DNA from: Bradyrhizobium sp. NP1
Lineage (GTDB): Bacteria; Pseudomonadota; Alphaproteobacteria; Rhizobiales; Xanthobacteraceae
Direction of reading: 5' to 3'
Length of the DNA: 64,000 nt
Assembly: GCF_030378205.1 (NCBI RefSeq)
Contig: NZ_CP127385.1
Coordinates: 5,744,001-5,808,000 of the forward strand
The notes beneath the pieces were generated by a model. It saw only the letters and a list, made by a program, of their open reading frames with translations, was not told the origin of the DNA and ran no database searches. Shown here one piece after another: positions 44,397 through 53,238 of the stretch (its first letter is position 1; each line of letters starts with the position of its first letter). Made by a program: the position numbers and the translations under genes.

Positions 44397-45047
44397 TCAC
44401 GACGCCTTCGCCCGCGCGGCGGCCGACCAGACTGTCGTGATCGCGCGGCGATCGAGCACGTCGCCGAACAGAAACTGGACATTTTTCACGGTGGCCTCGT
44501 GCAGCGGCAGGGTGTGGGAGGCGACGCAATCGCTGGCGAGCACCGCGTAGAAGCCGCGGCAGACCGCGTCGCGCAGGCTGCTCTCGACGCAGACATTGGT
44601 CTGTACGCCGGCAAAGACCAGCGTGCGGATACCGCGCTCGCGCAGCAGTCGCTCGACCTCGGTACCGACGAAGGCGCTGTAGCAGCTCTTCTCGATCACG
44701 GCCTCGCCGGCGGCCGCGATCACGCCATGGAATTCGCTGCCCCAGCTCCCCGTGCCGCAGCAGATTTCCGCGCTCTTCTCGCGCTGCTTGGCGAGCATCC
44801 CTTCCGGCAGGCGATCCGGATCGTAATTGGCCTTGATCCAGAACACCGGCACGCTGCTATCGCGCGCGGCGACGACAAGCTCCATGATCGGCGCCACCAC
44901 CGCGCGGCAGGCCGAGACATCCTTGCCAACGACGCGCTCGACGTAGCCGCCCTCGGCGCAGAAATCGTTCTGCATGTCGATCACCATCACCGCCGTATGG
45001 GCCGGATCGAGCCGCTGCTCGACCGTATCGAGTATTGCCTTCGTCAT
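44397..45047 (-). CDS. Isochorismatase-family cysteine hydrolase
   Basis: A 216-residue hydrolase with the D24-K120-C153 catalytic triad: D24 in MVIDMQNDFC, K120 in VIEKSCYSAF, C153 in GVQTNVCVESSLRDA. This family includes N-carbamoylsarcosine amidase, biuret hydrolase, ureidoacrylate amidohydrolase and nicotinamidase. The VQTNVCVESSLRDA part is closest in feel to the N-carbamoyl/ureido amidases. It follows a YtcJ-like amidohydrolase and a creatininase-like gene in one operon, so a deaminating or decarbamoylating step is likely. The exact substrate is undetermined. Confidence 0.88.
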   Translation of the reverse strand: MTKAILDTVEQRLDPAHTAVMVIDMQNDFCAEGGYVERVVGKDVSACRAVVAPIMELVVAARDSSVPVFWIKANYDPDRLPEGMLAKQREKSAEICCGTGSWGSEFHGVIAAAGEAVIEKSCYSAFVGTEVERLLRERGIRTLVFAGVQTNVCVESSLRDAVCRGFYAVLASDCVASHTLPLHEATVKNVQFLFGDVLDRRAITTVWSAAARAKAS

Positions 45048-45070
45048 CGTCGCCTCCGCCGCTTTCGGTC

Positions 45071-46795
45071 TTATCCAAACAATCCGGTATCGTGGACCAC
45101 GTCGCCGCCGAGCAGCGTGGCCAGCACCCGCGCTTCACGAATACCGTCCTCCGGCATCGTCATGATGTCGTCCGAGAGCACGACGAGATCGGCAAGCTTG
45201 CCGGCTCCGAGCGAGCCGATGCGATGCTCCCAGAACGCCGCGCGCGCGGCGTTATACGTGTAGAGCCGCAGCGCCTCGTTGCGGGTCAGCTTCTGCCCGG
45301 GCAGGCCGAACGCGTGACCTGTGACGCCGTCGCGCCGCGCCAGCATCTGCCAGAACGAGAAGATCGGATCGTACGGGCGTCCGTCGGTCGATTGCGCCAC
45401 CAGCACGCCGGCATCGAGCCAGGTGCGGAACGGGATCGCATCCGCCGCCATCTTCTCGCCGAAGCTGCGCAGATAGACCGAGCCGTAATTCCAGAGGAAG
45501 TTGGTGGTGCTGGTCGGGATGATTCCAAGCTCGCGGCACAGCGCCATGTTCTCCGCGCTCGGAAACTGGCAATGCTCGATGACGAAGCGCCGATCGCGGA
45601 TCGGCGTCTCGTGATCGATCTCGCTGAACATGCCGAGCACCTTGTCGATCGCACCACCGCCCGCGCATTGCACCTGCAGCCGCAAGCCTGCGCGCGCGGC
45701 GCGAAACAGGATGTCGCGAAAGTTCTCGTCGCTGGTGAGCTGGATGCCGGTCCAGGGATAGCCGCGCGCGCCGAGATAAGGCTGACGCATCAGCGAGGCG
45801 CCGATCGCGGTTGCGCTGTCGAAGGAGAAGCCGAGGCCGCCGAATTTCAGGAGATCGTCGCCAAAGCCATCGCCGCCGGCATAGAGCGCGGTCTCAGCGA
45901 TCAGGCGGTCGCGCGCCGCGGCATCGTTATAGATCGCAACCGGATAGGAGATCACGAAATAGGTGCGAACCGTCAGCTTCCTGCGCGCCCACAGATCAAG
46001 ATAGACGCGCTGCGGTCCCTTGGGGATGCCGTGGCCTTCATAGATCGCGGTGACGCCGGCACGGTTGAAGGCGGCCATCGCGGTCTCGATGCCGCGATAG
46101 ACGGTCTCCTCGCTGATCGCCGGGATCATCGGAAAGAAGGCGCGCCCCGGGTGGAAGCCGCCGAATGTGTCGGGCATCACCTTCGGGAAATTGTAGTCGA
46201 GGAAGACGCCGGTCAGCTCGCCATCGGCATCCCTGCCGATGACGACGCCTTCGGGCGCGGTCGCACCGCGGTCGAGTCCCGCCGCACGCAGCGCCGCCGA
46301 ATTGGCGATCGCCGCACCCGGCGCCAGCATCAATTGCGGCTGGATATAGACAGGGTTGTCGGGCGAGACCTTGTCGAGATCGTGCCGCGTCGGCCAGCCG
46401 CCCTCGCCGAACACCTTCGGATACGAAAACGCCTCGGGCTCGCCGGCAAGCGGATTGAACACGATCCATTCGCCCGCCTTGCGCCTGGCGACCTCGGCCT
46501 TGATGACACCGAGAACCTCATCGATCGATTTCGGGTTGTCGAAGGACGGCAGCACCATGCGCAGGCCGACATCGTCGAGATGCGGATGGGCGTCGACGAA
46601 GCCGGGCACCACCGCGCGACCTCGGAGGTCGGTCACGCGGGTGCTTCGCCCGCACATCTCGAGAATATCGCGCGAGCGGCCAACCGCCAGAATTTCGTCG
46701 CCGCGGATCGCAAGCGCCTCGGCGACGCTGTCGGCGGCATCAACCGTGTAGATGCGGCCATTGTGAAGCACGAGATTCGGGTCGAGGGCGCTCAT
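45071..46795 (-). CDS. YtcJ-like amidohydrolase with HPH metal motif (paralog of the 38-kb gene)
   Basis: A 574-residue Amidohydro_3 protein. H70/H72 in GFVDAHPHLDD form the first metal pair, and FVIEHCQFPSAENM and AQSTDGRPYDP carry later ligands. It is nearly colinear with the protein at 38214-39929, sharing the unusual HPH motif and blocks such as PKVMPDT and STTNFLWNYGSVYLRSFGE. Its ATG overlaps the creatininase-like stop by four bases and the isochorismatase gene follows after 23 bp. Two such paralogs in separate operons suggest two related substrates, or the same step fed by two uptake routes. Confidence 0.86.
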   Translation of the reverse strand: MSALDPNLVLHNGRIYTVDAADSVAEALAIRGDEILAVGRSRDILEMCGRSTRVTDLRGRAVVPGFVDAHPHLDDVGLRMVLPSFDNPKSIDEVLGVIKAEVARRKAGEWIVFNPLAGEPEAFSYPKVFGEGGWPTRHDLDKVSPDNPVYIQPQLMLAPGAAIANSAALRAAGLDRGATAPEGVVIGRDADGELTGVFLDYNFPKVMPDTFGGFHPGRAFFPMIPAISEETVYRGIETAMAAFNRAGVTAIYEGHGIPKGPQRVYLDLWARRKLTVRTYFVISYPVAIYNDAAARDRLIAETALYAGGDGFGDDLLKFGGLGFSFDSATAIGASLMRQPYLGARGYPWTGIQLTSDENFRDILFRAARAGLRLQVQCAGGGAIDKVLGMFSEIDHETPIRDRRFVIEHCQFPSAENMALCRELGIIPTSTTNFLWNYGSVYLRSFGEKMAADAIPFRTWLDAGVLVAQSTDGRPYDPIFSFWQMLARRDGVTGHAFGLPGQKLTRNEALRLYTYNAARAAFWEHRIGSLGAGKLADLVVLSDDIMTMPEDGIREARVLATLLGGDVVHDTGLFG

Positions 46796-47631
46796 GGCGC
46801 GGCCCTCACCTTGTCGGCGATCGCAGCCGCCACGAGCGCGGCGTGATCAGCCATGACCTGCTCGCCGAAGCCGCGGTCAGAGGCCGCGGGATCGCCGAGA
46901 TAGCCTTGCGGCGTCTTGCGCAGCGCATGCTCGCCGCCCTTGCGCCATTCGGCGATGTCATCGAGCACGAAATCGGTCGACTTCAAGCCTGGCAGCAATT
47001 CGTCCTTCACCAGACCCGGATAGACGGCCCACATCGAGGAGGTCTCGTATTTGCCCGCGTGCACGTCGAAATATTTTCCGGGACGCTCGACCTCGCCGTC
47101 GGTCGGCAGGACGTGGGGATCGCCGGCCTCGATCCCGATCCGCTTGAAGAAGGACGGCGCGCCGACGAAATACGCCTGCACGCCGGACTCCTCCGCACCG
47201 CGCTTGATGCCGGCATGGACGGTGCGGTTGTGGAGCGCATCGCCGTGGCCCGAGACGCAGAACAATCTTGCAAAGCTGTCCTTCTTCAGGCTCTTGATCA
47301 GATCGACCATCAGCTCGACCATGATCTCGGGCCGGACCACGAAGCTGCCGGGAAACAGGCCGCTGACATGGTTCACGCCCCAGTAGAACGGCGGCATGAT
47401 CACGCTGTTCACGCCTTTCTCGGCGAGCAGCCTGCGCACGCGCCGCAGCAATTCGCTGGGCATGTAGACGTCGGTCGCGAGCGGCAAATGCGGGCCGTGC
47501 TGCTCGATCACGCCCAACCCCCAGAGCACGACAGCACGCCTGGCCGCCGCATCTGCAAGCTCCGGAAACGTCATGTCGGCCATGGTTTCGCGGAAGATCG
47601 AATAGCCGGCCGAATGCTTGTCGGTGCTCAT
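46792..47631 (-). CDS. Creatininase-family protein
   Basis: A 279-residue metal hydrolase of the creatininase family. E43, H45 and D54 in VIEQHGPHLPLATD match the metal-binding motif, and H129 with D131 in SGHGDALHN takes the place of the usual NGHGGN / NGHYEN segment. Family members open cyclic ureides or amides such as creatinine, or act as formamide hydrolases. It starts 3 bp after livF and is coupled to the YtcJ-like gene, so imported ligand may be opened first here. Creatinine itself is possible, but the altered second motif argues for caution. Confidence 0.85.
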   Translation of the reverse strand: MSTDKHSAGYSIFRETMADMTFPELADAAARRAVVLWGLGVIEQHGPHLPLATDVYMPSELLRRVRRLLAEKGVNSVIMPPFYWGVNHVSGLFPGSFVVRPEIMVELMVDLIKSLKKDSFARLFCVSGHGDALHNRTVHAGIKRGAEESGVQAYFVGAPSFFKRIGIEAGDPHVLPTDGEVERPGKYFDVHAGKYETSSMWAVYPGLVKDELLPGLKSTDFVLDDIAEWRKGGEHALRKTPQGYLGDPAASDRGFGEQVMADHAALVAAAIADKVRAAP

Positions 47632-47634
47632 CGT

Positions 47635-48335
<701 letters not shown>

Positions 48336-48339
<4 letters not shown>

Positions 48340-49115
48340 GCGGCGGCCTCCGTGCCGAGATAGGCGGTCAGCACGTCAGGATCACGCCTGACCTCTTCGG
48401 GCGACCCCTCGGCGATCTTGCGACCATAGTTCATGACGGTGATGACGTCGGAGATCGCCATGACCAGGCTCATGTGATGCTCGGTGATCAGGATCGTCGT
48501 GCCTTCCCGGCAGAGCGACCTGAACAACTCGGCGGCCTCGTGCACCTCGACCGGGTTCATGCCAGCGACCGGCTCATCGAGCAGCAGAAGCTTCGGATCG
48601 GCCGCGAGCGCGCGCGCGATTTCGAGCCGCCGCTGGTCGGCGAGCGCGAGCTCGCCGGCGAGCATGTGGCGCTGCTTCGACAGCCCGACACGATCCAAGA
48701 GTTCTTCGGCGCGCTTGCGGGTGGCCGTCTCGGTACGCGTCGCGACGCCGGGTATTCGCGCGAGCGCTGCCAAAAAACCGCCATGGGTGCGGCAGAACCG
48801 ACCGACCTCGACATTTTCGAGCGCGGTCATGGTCGAAAACAGCCGCACGCCCTGGAATGTCCTGATCACGCCGAGTCGTGCGATGCGATCCGGCCGCGAC
48901 CCCGAGACGTCCGCGCCCTCGATCAGGACCTCGCCCTCGCTCGGCGGCAAGACCCCCGTGATCAGGTTGAACAGCGTGGTCTTGCCGGCACCGTTGGGAC
49001 CGATCACGGCGTGAATGGTGCCGCGCCTGATCGCAAGGTCGACGTTCGCGACGGCCGCATAGCCGCCGAAGCGCCGGCTCAGGTTGCGCGTTTGCAGCAG
49101 GGGGCCGGCCGTCAT
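48336..49115 (-). CDS. livG: Branched-chain-type ABC transporter ATPase LivG
   Basis: A 259-residue ATPase with Walker A GPNGAGKTT, the LivG-type GVIRTFQGVRLFSTMTALENV segment and Walker B LLLLDEPVAGMN followed by ITEHHMSLVM. The signature reads LALADQRRLEIARAL, a common Liv variant. The open frame continues far upstream only as a shadow of livM and livH. ATG 49115 overlaps the livM stop (ATGA). Confidence 0.91.
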
Positions 49116-49930
49116 CGGCGCACCCCGAGCAGGCCCCAGGGCCTGACGATCATGATCGCGATCAGGAGCGCACCGAACACGGTCATGCGCCACTCCTGCG
49201 CATTGCCGAGCCGCAGCAGTTCGGGAAGGACGGTCACCACCACCGCGCCCAGGGCCGCGCCGGCGAAATTGCCCATGCCGCCCAGCACCACCATGATGAA
49301 GATTTCCGCCGAGCGCTGAAACGCGAACTGGGCCGGATCGATGAACGTGGCGTAGTGGGCGAACAGGCCGCCGCCGATGCCGGCGACGAAGGCGCCGAGC
49401 CCAAACACCGCAACCTTGATGCGCGTCAGGTTGATGCCGATCACTTCGGCCGCAAGCTCGTCCTCGCGCACCGCTTCGATGGCGCGGCCGATGCGCGAGC
49501 CACGAAGCTGAAAGCACAGCAGCAGGGTGAGTGCCACGACGATCGCGACCACCGGCAGCGTCGTATAGGTCGGGATGCCGCCGAGGCCTGATGCAGCGCC
49601 GGTCGGCTCGAAATTCAGGAAGAAGACGCGCACGATCTCGCCAAAACCCAGCGTCATGATGACGAGATAGACGCCCTTGATGCGCAGCGAGGGGATGCCG
49701 ACAAGAAGCCCGACGATGCCTGCCACGAGACCGCCACTCACCAGCGCGCCGGCGAACGGCCAGTGCAATTCGGTCGTCAGATAGGCCGAGGCATAGGCGC
49801 CGATCGCCATGAAGCCGCCCTGCCCCAGCGACAGCAATCCCGCCGAGACCGGCAGATAAAGGCTGAGCGCCAGGATGATGTTGATCCCGGTGAAGATGAG
49901 GACCGACTCGATATAGGGGTCGAGCACCAT
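49112..49930 (-). CDS. livM: Branched-chain-type ABC permease LivM
   Basis: A 272-residue inner-membrane permease. ILALSLYLPVSAGLLSLGQGGFMAIGAYAS is its N-terminal core, and REDELAAEVIGINLTRIKVA is the ATPase-contact loop. It is somewhat shorter than many LivM proteins because the N-terminal leader helices are reduced. It pairs with LivH encoded 9 bp upstream. Confidence 0.92.
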   Translation of the reverse strand: MVLDPYIESVLIFTGINIILALSLYLPVSAGLLSLGQGGFMAIGAYASAYLTTELHWPFAGALVSGGLVAGIVGLLVGIPSLRIKGVYLVIMTLGFGEIVRVFFLNFEPTGAASGLGGIPTYTTLPVVAIVVALTLLLCFQLRGSRIGRAIEAVREDELAAEVIGINLTRIKVAVFGLGAFVAGIGGGLFAHYATFIDPAQFAFQRSAEIFIMVVLGGMGNFAGAALGAVVVTVLPELLRLGNAQEWRMTVFGALLIAIMIVRPWGLLGVRR

Positions 49931-49939
49931 ATGGGGGGC

Positions 49940-50821
49940 CTACGCCTCGACGTGGTCGGTTGAGCCGAAGATGCCGCGCGGACGCAACAGCAGCACGGCG
50001 ATGATGACGAAGAAAGCGAAGGCGTCGCGATAGGAGGAAGCGAGATAGGCGACGCTGATGACCTCGACGACACCGATCACGAGTCCGCCCAGCATCGCGC
50101 CATAGACGTTGCCGAGGCCGCCGAGCAGCATCGCGGCGAGTCCCTTGATGCCCATGTCGACGCCCATATAGGGTGAGATCGAATTGAACGACATGCCGAC
50201 CAGCACGCCGGCGACGCCAGCGAGCGCCGACGCGATCGCGAAGGTGAGGACGATGATCCGCTCGCTGCGGATGCCGAGCGTGTGCGAGATCGTCATGCTC
50301 TCGGCAGTCGCCCGCATCGCCATGCCGACGCGGGACATCGTCACGAACAGGTGGAGCGCCAGCATCAGGCCGAGCGAGACTGCGAGAATCACGAGTTGAA
50401 CCGAGGTGAGCGTGATGCCGCCGAGATGCCAGATGTGGCTCTCCATCTGCACGGGGAAACCGACCTGCTCGCCGCCGAAGAAGCGCGTGGCCAGTTCCTG
50501 CAGCACGATGCCCGCACCGATCGTGCTGATCATGGGCGCGAGGAAATGGCCCTTGCGGGCCTTGATCGGCTTGATCGCAAGGAGATAGACGAGGACGCCG
50601 ACCAGCGCCGCTGAAACAGCCGCCGCCGCAATCGCCGCCGTGACGCCGCCACCGGCCAACAGCACGACCTGAAGACCGACGAAGGCCCCGATCATGAAGA
50701 CCTCGCCGTGCGCGAGATGCACCAGGTGCAGAACGCCGAACACCAGCGTGTAACCGATCGCGATCAGGGAATAGGTGCTGCCGAGCATCACCCCGTTCAC
50801 AATCTGCTGGATCAAGACCAT
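49940..50821 (-). CDS. livH: Branched-chain-type ABC permease LivH
   Basis: A 293-residue permease, first gene of the livHMGF-creatininase-YtcJ-isochorismatase operon. QIVNGVMLGSTYSLIAIGYT and VLHLVHLAHGEVFMIGAFV are LivH landmarks; ATAESMTISHTLGIRSERI is the coupling loop. ATG 50821 is used; a TTG six bases upstream is an alternative. The promoter lies in the 116-bp divergent region with the extradiol dioxygenase gene, where a strong palindrome occurs. Confidence 0.92.
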   Translation of the reverse strand: MVLIQQIVNGVMLGSTYSLIAIGYTLVFGVLHLVHLAHGEVFMIGAFVGLQVVLLAGGGVTAAIAAAAVSAALVGVLVYLLAIKPIKARKGHFLAPMISTIGAGIVLQELATRFFGGEQVGFPVQMESHIWHLGGITLTSVQLVILAVSLGLMLALHLFVTMSRVGMAMRATAESMTISHTLGIRSERIIVLTFAIASALAGVAGVLVGMSFNSISPYMGVDMGIKGLAAMLLGGLGNVYGAMLGGLVIGVVEVISVAYLASSYRDAFAFFVIIAVLLLRPRGIFGSTDHVEA

Positions 50822-50863
50822 GGACAAGGACCTCGCCGCCGCTTCGCGCCACTTCGTAGGAAT

Positions 50864-50888
50864 TTATGCAATTAAGACGATTGCATAA
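50864..50888. promoter_or_regulatory. Palindrome TTATGCAAT-N7-ATTGCATAA between livH and the LigB-like gene
   Basis: Nine-base perfect inverted arms separated by seven bases, in the AT-rich centre of the divergent spacer. It ends 49 bases before the dioxygenase ATG and begins 42 bases before the livH start, so a regulator bound here could control both operons. The ATGCAAT half-sites fit a dimeric helix-turn-helix protein; which one is unknown. Confidence 0.55.
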
Positions 50889-50937
50889 TCTTGGTCAATG
50901 TATATAAAACGAACCTGGAAATACCTCAGGAGGCCGC

Positions 50938-51795
50938 ATGGCACAGATCGTTTTCGCCGCGGGTGCGCCCCATGCGCCGGCGATCGTCGGCTTGTTCGAC
51001 AAGGCGCCGGACGATTCCAGGAAGGTCGTCACCGACACCTACGCCGCGATCACAAAGGAATTGCGCGCGGCGAAGCCGGATGTCCTGATCGTGTTCGCCA
51101 ACGATCACCTCGCCAACAGCCGCATCACCTTCTATCCCGACTTCCTGATCGGCACGGCGCCCGAGCATAGCGGGCCGCATGAATGGTTCCAGGAATGGAT
51201 CGGCTGCCGCAACTATACCGCAAAGGGCAATCCCGCCGTCGCCAAAGCGCTGTTCCAGGGCATGACGCGCCGCGGCGTGAAGATGTCGGTGCGCGACGAG
51301 AACCTGAAATTCGACGACAACATCTCCGTGCCGGTCACCATGACCAACCTGGACCAGACCGACATCACGCTGGTGCCGGTGCTGCAGAACTGCACGGTGC
51401 CGCCTTTTCCGAACGCCGAGCGCTGCTTCGAGGTCGGCCACGCCTTGCGCGATTTCATCGAGAAGGACCTCCCCGCCGAGATGCGGGTCGCCCTGTTCGG
51501 ATCCGGCGGCTTGAGCCACGAGCCCGGCGGGGTGAAATACTACAAGATCGACGAGGAGTTTGACCGCCGCTTCCTCGAGCTCTGCGCCGCGGGCAACCAC
51601 AAGGCGCTGTTGAAGGAGATCACCGTCGACCGCATGGAAGAGGCCGGCACCGGCGGCACGGCCGAGGTGCTCTCCTGGTTTCCCGTCATGGCCGCGATCG
51701 GCGAGCGGCGCGGCCGCTCATTCGGTTATACCGGCTGGCCGAGCTTCCGCTGCGGCGTCGGCGGCGTGATCTGGGACCTCGACACCAAGCACTGA
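50938..51795 (+). CDS. Class III extradiol dioxygenase catalytic subunit (LigB-like)
   Basis: A 285-residue ring-cleavage subunit. The iron ligands of LigB are all identifiable: H12 (GAPHAPAI), H57 (ANDHLANS) and E243 (AEVLSW); H194 in GGLSHEPGG is the catalytic base. AGGAGG precedes ATG 50938. The next gene is the LigA-type small subunit, so this is a two-subunit enzyme like protocatechuate 4,5-dioxygenase; homologs act on other catechols and aminophenols. Substrate may come from the adjoining decarboxylase-like gene. Confidence 0.88.
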   Translation: MAQIVFAAGAPHAPAIVGLFDKAPDDSRKVVTDTYAAITKELRAAKPDVLIVFANDHLANSRITFYPDFLIGTAPEHSGPHEWFQEWIGCRNYTAKGNPAVAKALFQGMTRRGVKMSVRDENLKFDDNISVPVTMTNLDQTDITLVPVLQNCTVPPFPNAERCFEVGHALRDFIEKDLPAEMRVALFGSGGLSHEPGGVKYYKIDEEFDRRFLELCAAGNHKALLKEITVDRMEEAGTGGTAEVLSWFPVMAAIGERRGRSFGYTGWPSFRCGVGGVIWDLDTKH

Positions 51796-51802
51796 GGACG
51801 CC

Positions 51803-52120
51803 ATGGCCTGGGAAAAATTCAATCCGAACCTCGCCGCGCACGATCTCGTGCAGGACATGAAGTGGGATCCCGAACTGCGCAGGCAGTTCAAGGAGAACGA
51901 GGCCGCCGTGCTCGACCGCTACCCGCTGCTGCCCGAAGAACGCAAGGCGATCGAGGAGCGCGACTTCCGCACGCTGTACGATCTCGGCATGCATCCCTAT
52001 CTCGGCGGACAGTTATCACGCTTCATCTGGGGCAACGACGCCGGCAAGGGCGCGGTCGAAGCCTCGAACAAACTGGTTGCTTCCCTGCAAGGGCACAGCC
52101 GCGACATTCCCAAAAGCTGA
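51803..52120 (+). CDS. Extradiol dioxygenase small subunit (LigA-like)
   Basis: A 105-residue all-helical protein with DMKWDPELRRQFKENEAAVLDRYPLLPEERKAIEERD and the TLYDLGMHPYLGGQLSRF segment, the pattern of LigA-type alpha subunits that cover the LigB active site. It begins 7 bp after the LigB-like gene. The two would form an alpha2-beta2 enzyme. The LYDLGMHPYL part resembles those LigA proteins that contact ring carboxylates. Confidence 0.87.
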   Translation: MAWEKFNPNLAAHDLVQDMKWDPELRRQFKENEAAVLDRYPLLPEERKAIEERDFRTLYDLGMHPYLGGQLSRFIWGNDAGKGAVEASNKLVASLQGHSRDIPKS

Positions 52121-52213
52121 CGTCGCAGCTCGTCCCGGGCCAATGAAAGCCTGCACTGAAATCAGACGATTTCAACTTCCACCTTAAATTTCCGGCCCGG
52201 ACCATTTCAGCCC

Positions 52214-53155
52214 ATGCATGCGCACCGCATTGACGTTCACCATCATATTCTGCCCCCGGGCTATGTGAGGACGGTCGGCGACGACCGCATCGGGCCGCTG
52301 ATCGTGGCCGGCAAGACGCCGGACTGGACGCCGCAACGGTCGATCGAAGCGATGGACCGCAACGGCATCGAGAAGTCGATCACCTCGATCTCGGCGCCCG
52401 GCCTGTGGTTCGGCGACGTCGAGACCACACGACGCCTGACGCGCGAATGCAACGACTATGCCGCCAAGATGCGGCAGGACCATCCCGGCCGCTTCGGCCT
52501 GTTCGCGAGCCTGCCGCTGCCCGACGTCGAGGGCAGCCTGCGCGAGATCGCCTATGCGCTCGACGAGCTGAAGGCCGACGGCATCGGCCTGCTGACCAAT
52601 TATGATGGAAAATATCCCGGCGACACCTTGTTTGCGCCTGTGTTCGACGAACTCAACCGCCGCAAGGCGGTCGTCTATTTTCACCCGACCGAGGCGCCCT
52701 GCTGCGCGATGCACGGCATCGGTGTTCCCGCCGCCACGCTCGAATTTCCGTTCGACACGACCAAGGCTGTCACCAGCCTCTTGTTCGGCGGCACGTTCGC
52801 GCGCTGCCGCGACATCCGCTTCATCTTCTCCCATGCCGGCGGCACGATCCCGTTCCTGGCCGAGCGGATCGCACGCCTCGAGGTGCGTCCCGAATTCCGC
52901 GCCGCCGTGCCCGATGGCGTCATGTTCGAGCTGAAGCGGCTGTTCTTCGACACGGCCCTGTCAGCCAACGCGCTGGCGTTCAGCGCGCTGCTCAAGCTGG
53001 TCGCGCCCGAACAGGTGCTGTTCGGCAGCGACTACCCCTTTGCGCCGGAAACCACCATGACCGCGACGGTCAAGGGCCTGGCCGAGCTCGGCCTGCCCAC
53101 CGACGTGCTGCGCGCCATCGAACGCACCAACGCGCTGCGGCTGCTCGCGCGATAG
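52214..53155 (+). CDS. ACMSD-type amidohydrolase / decarboxylase
   Basis: A 313-residue TIM-barrel metal enzyme of the amidohydrolase-2 family. H9/H11 (RIDVHHHILPP) start the metal site; FHPTEAPCC, FIFSHAGGTIPF and LFGSDYPFAP carry the other His ligands and the catalytic Asp. The family includes 2-amino-3-carboxymuconate semialdehyde decarboxylase, resorcylate and 5-carboxyvanillate decarboxylases. It could supply the decarboxylation missing from the 3-hydroxyanthranilate cluster at 34-38 kb, or serve the LigAB-like dioxygenase beside it. It starts 93 bp after ligA. Confidence 0.8.
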   Translation: MHAHRIDVHHHILPPGYVRTVGDDRIGPLIVAGKTPDWTPQRSIEAMDRNGIEKSITSISAPGLWFGDVETTRRLTRECNDYAAKMRQDHPGRFGLFASLPLPDVEGSLREIAYALDELKADGIGLLTNYDGKYPGDTLFAPVFDELNRRKAVVYFHPTEAPCCAMHGIGVPAATLEFPFDTTKAVTSLLFGGTFARCRDIRFIFSHAGGTIPFLAERIARLEVRPEFRAAVPDGVMFELKRLFFDTALSANALAFSALLKLVAPEQVLFGSDYPFAPETTMTATVKGLAELGLPTDVLRAIERTNALRLLAR

Positions 53156-53238
53156 CGGCCGATGACGCCGCGATGCCATGCCTTGAGAGGATGACCGACA
53201 TCTTCGATACTTGAAACCGCCTTAGCTGGAGACGCCTC

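Noticed and set aside
45035..46846. 603-residue plus-strand frame opposite the YtcJ-like gene
   Set aside because: The minus strand has a full amidohydrolase with metal motifs and coupled neighbours; the plus frame has no recognisable domain.
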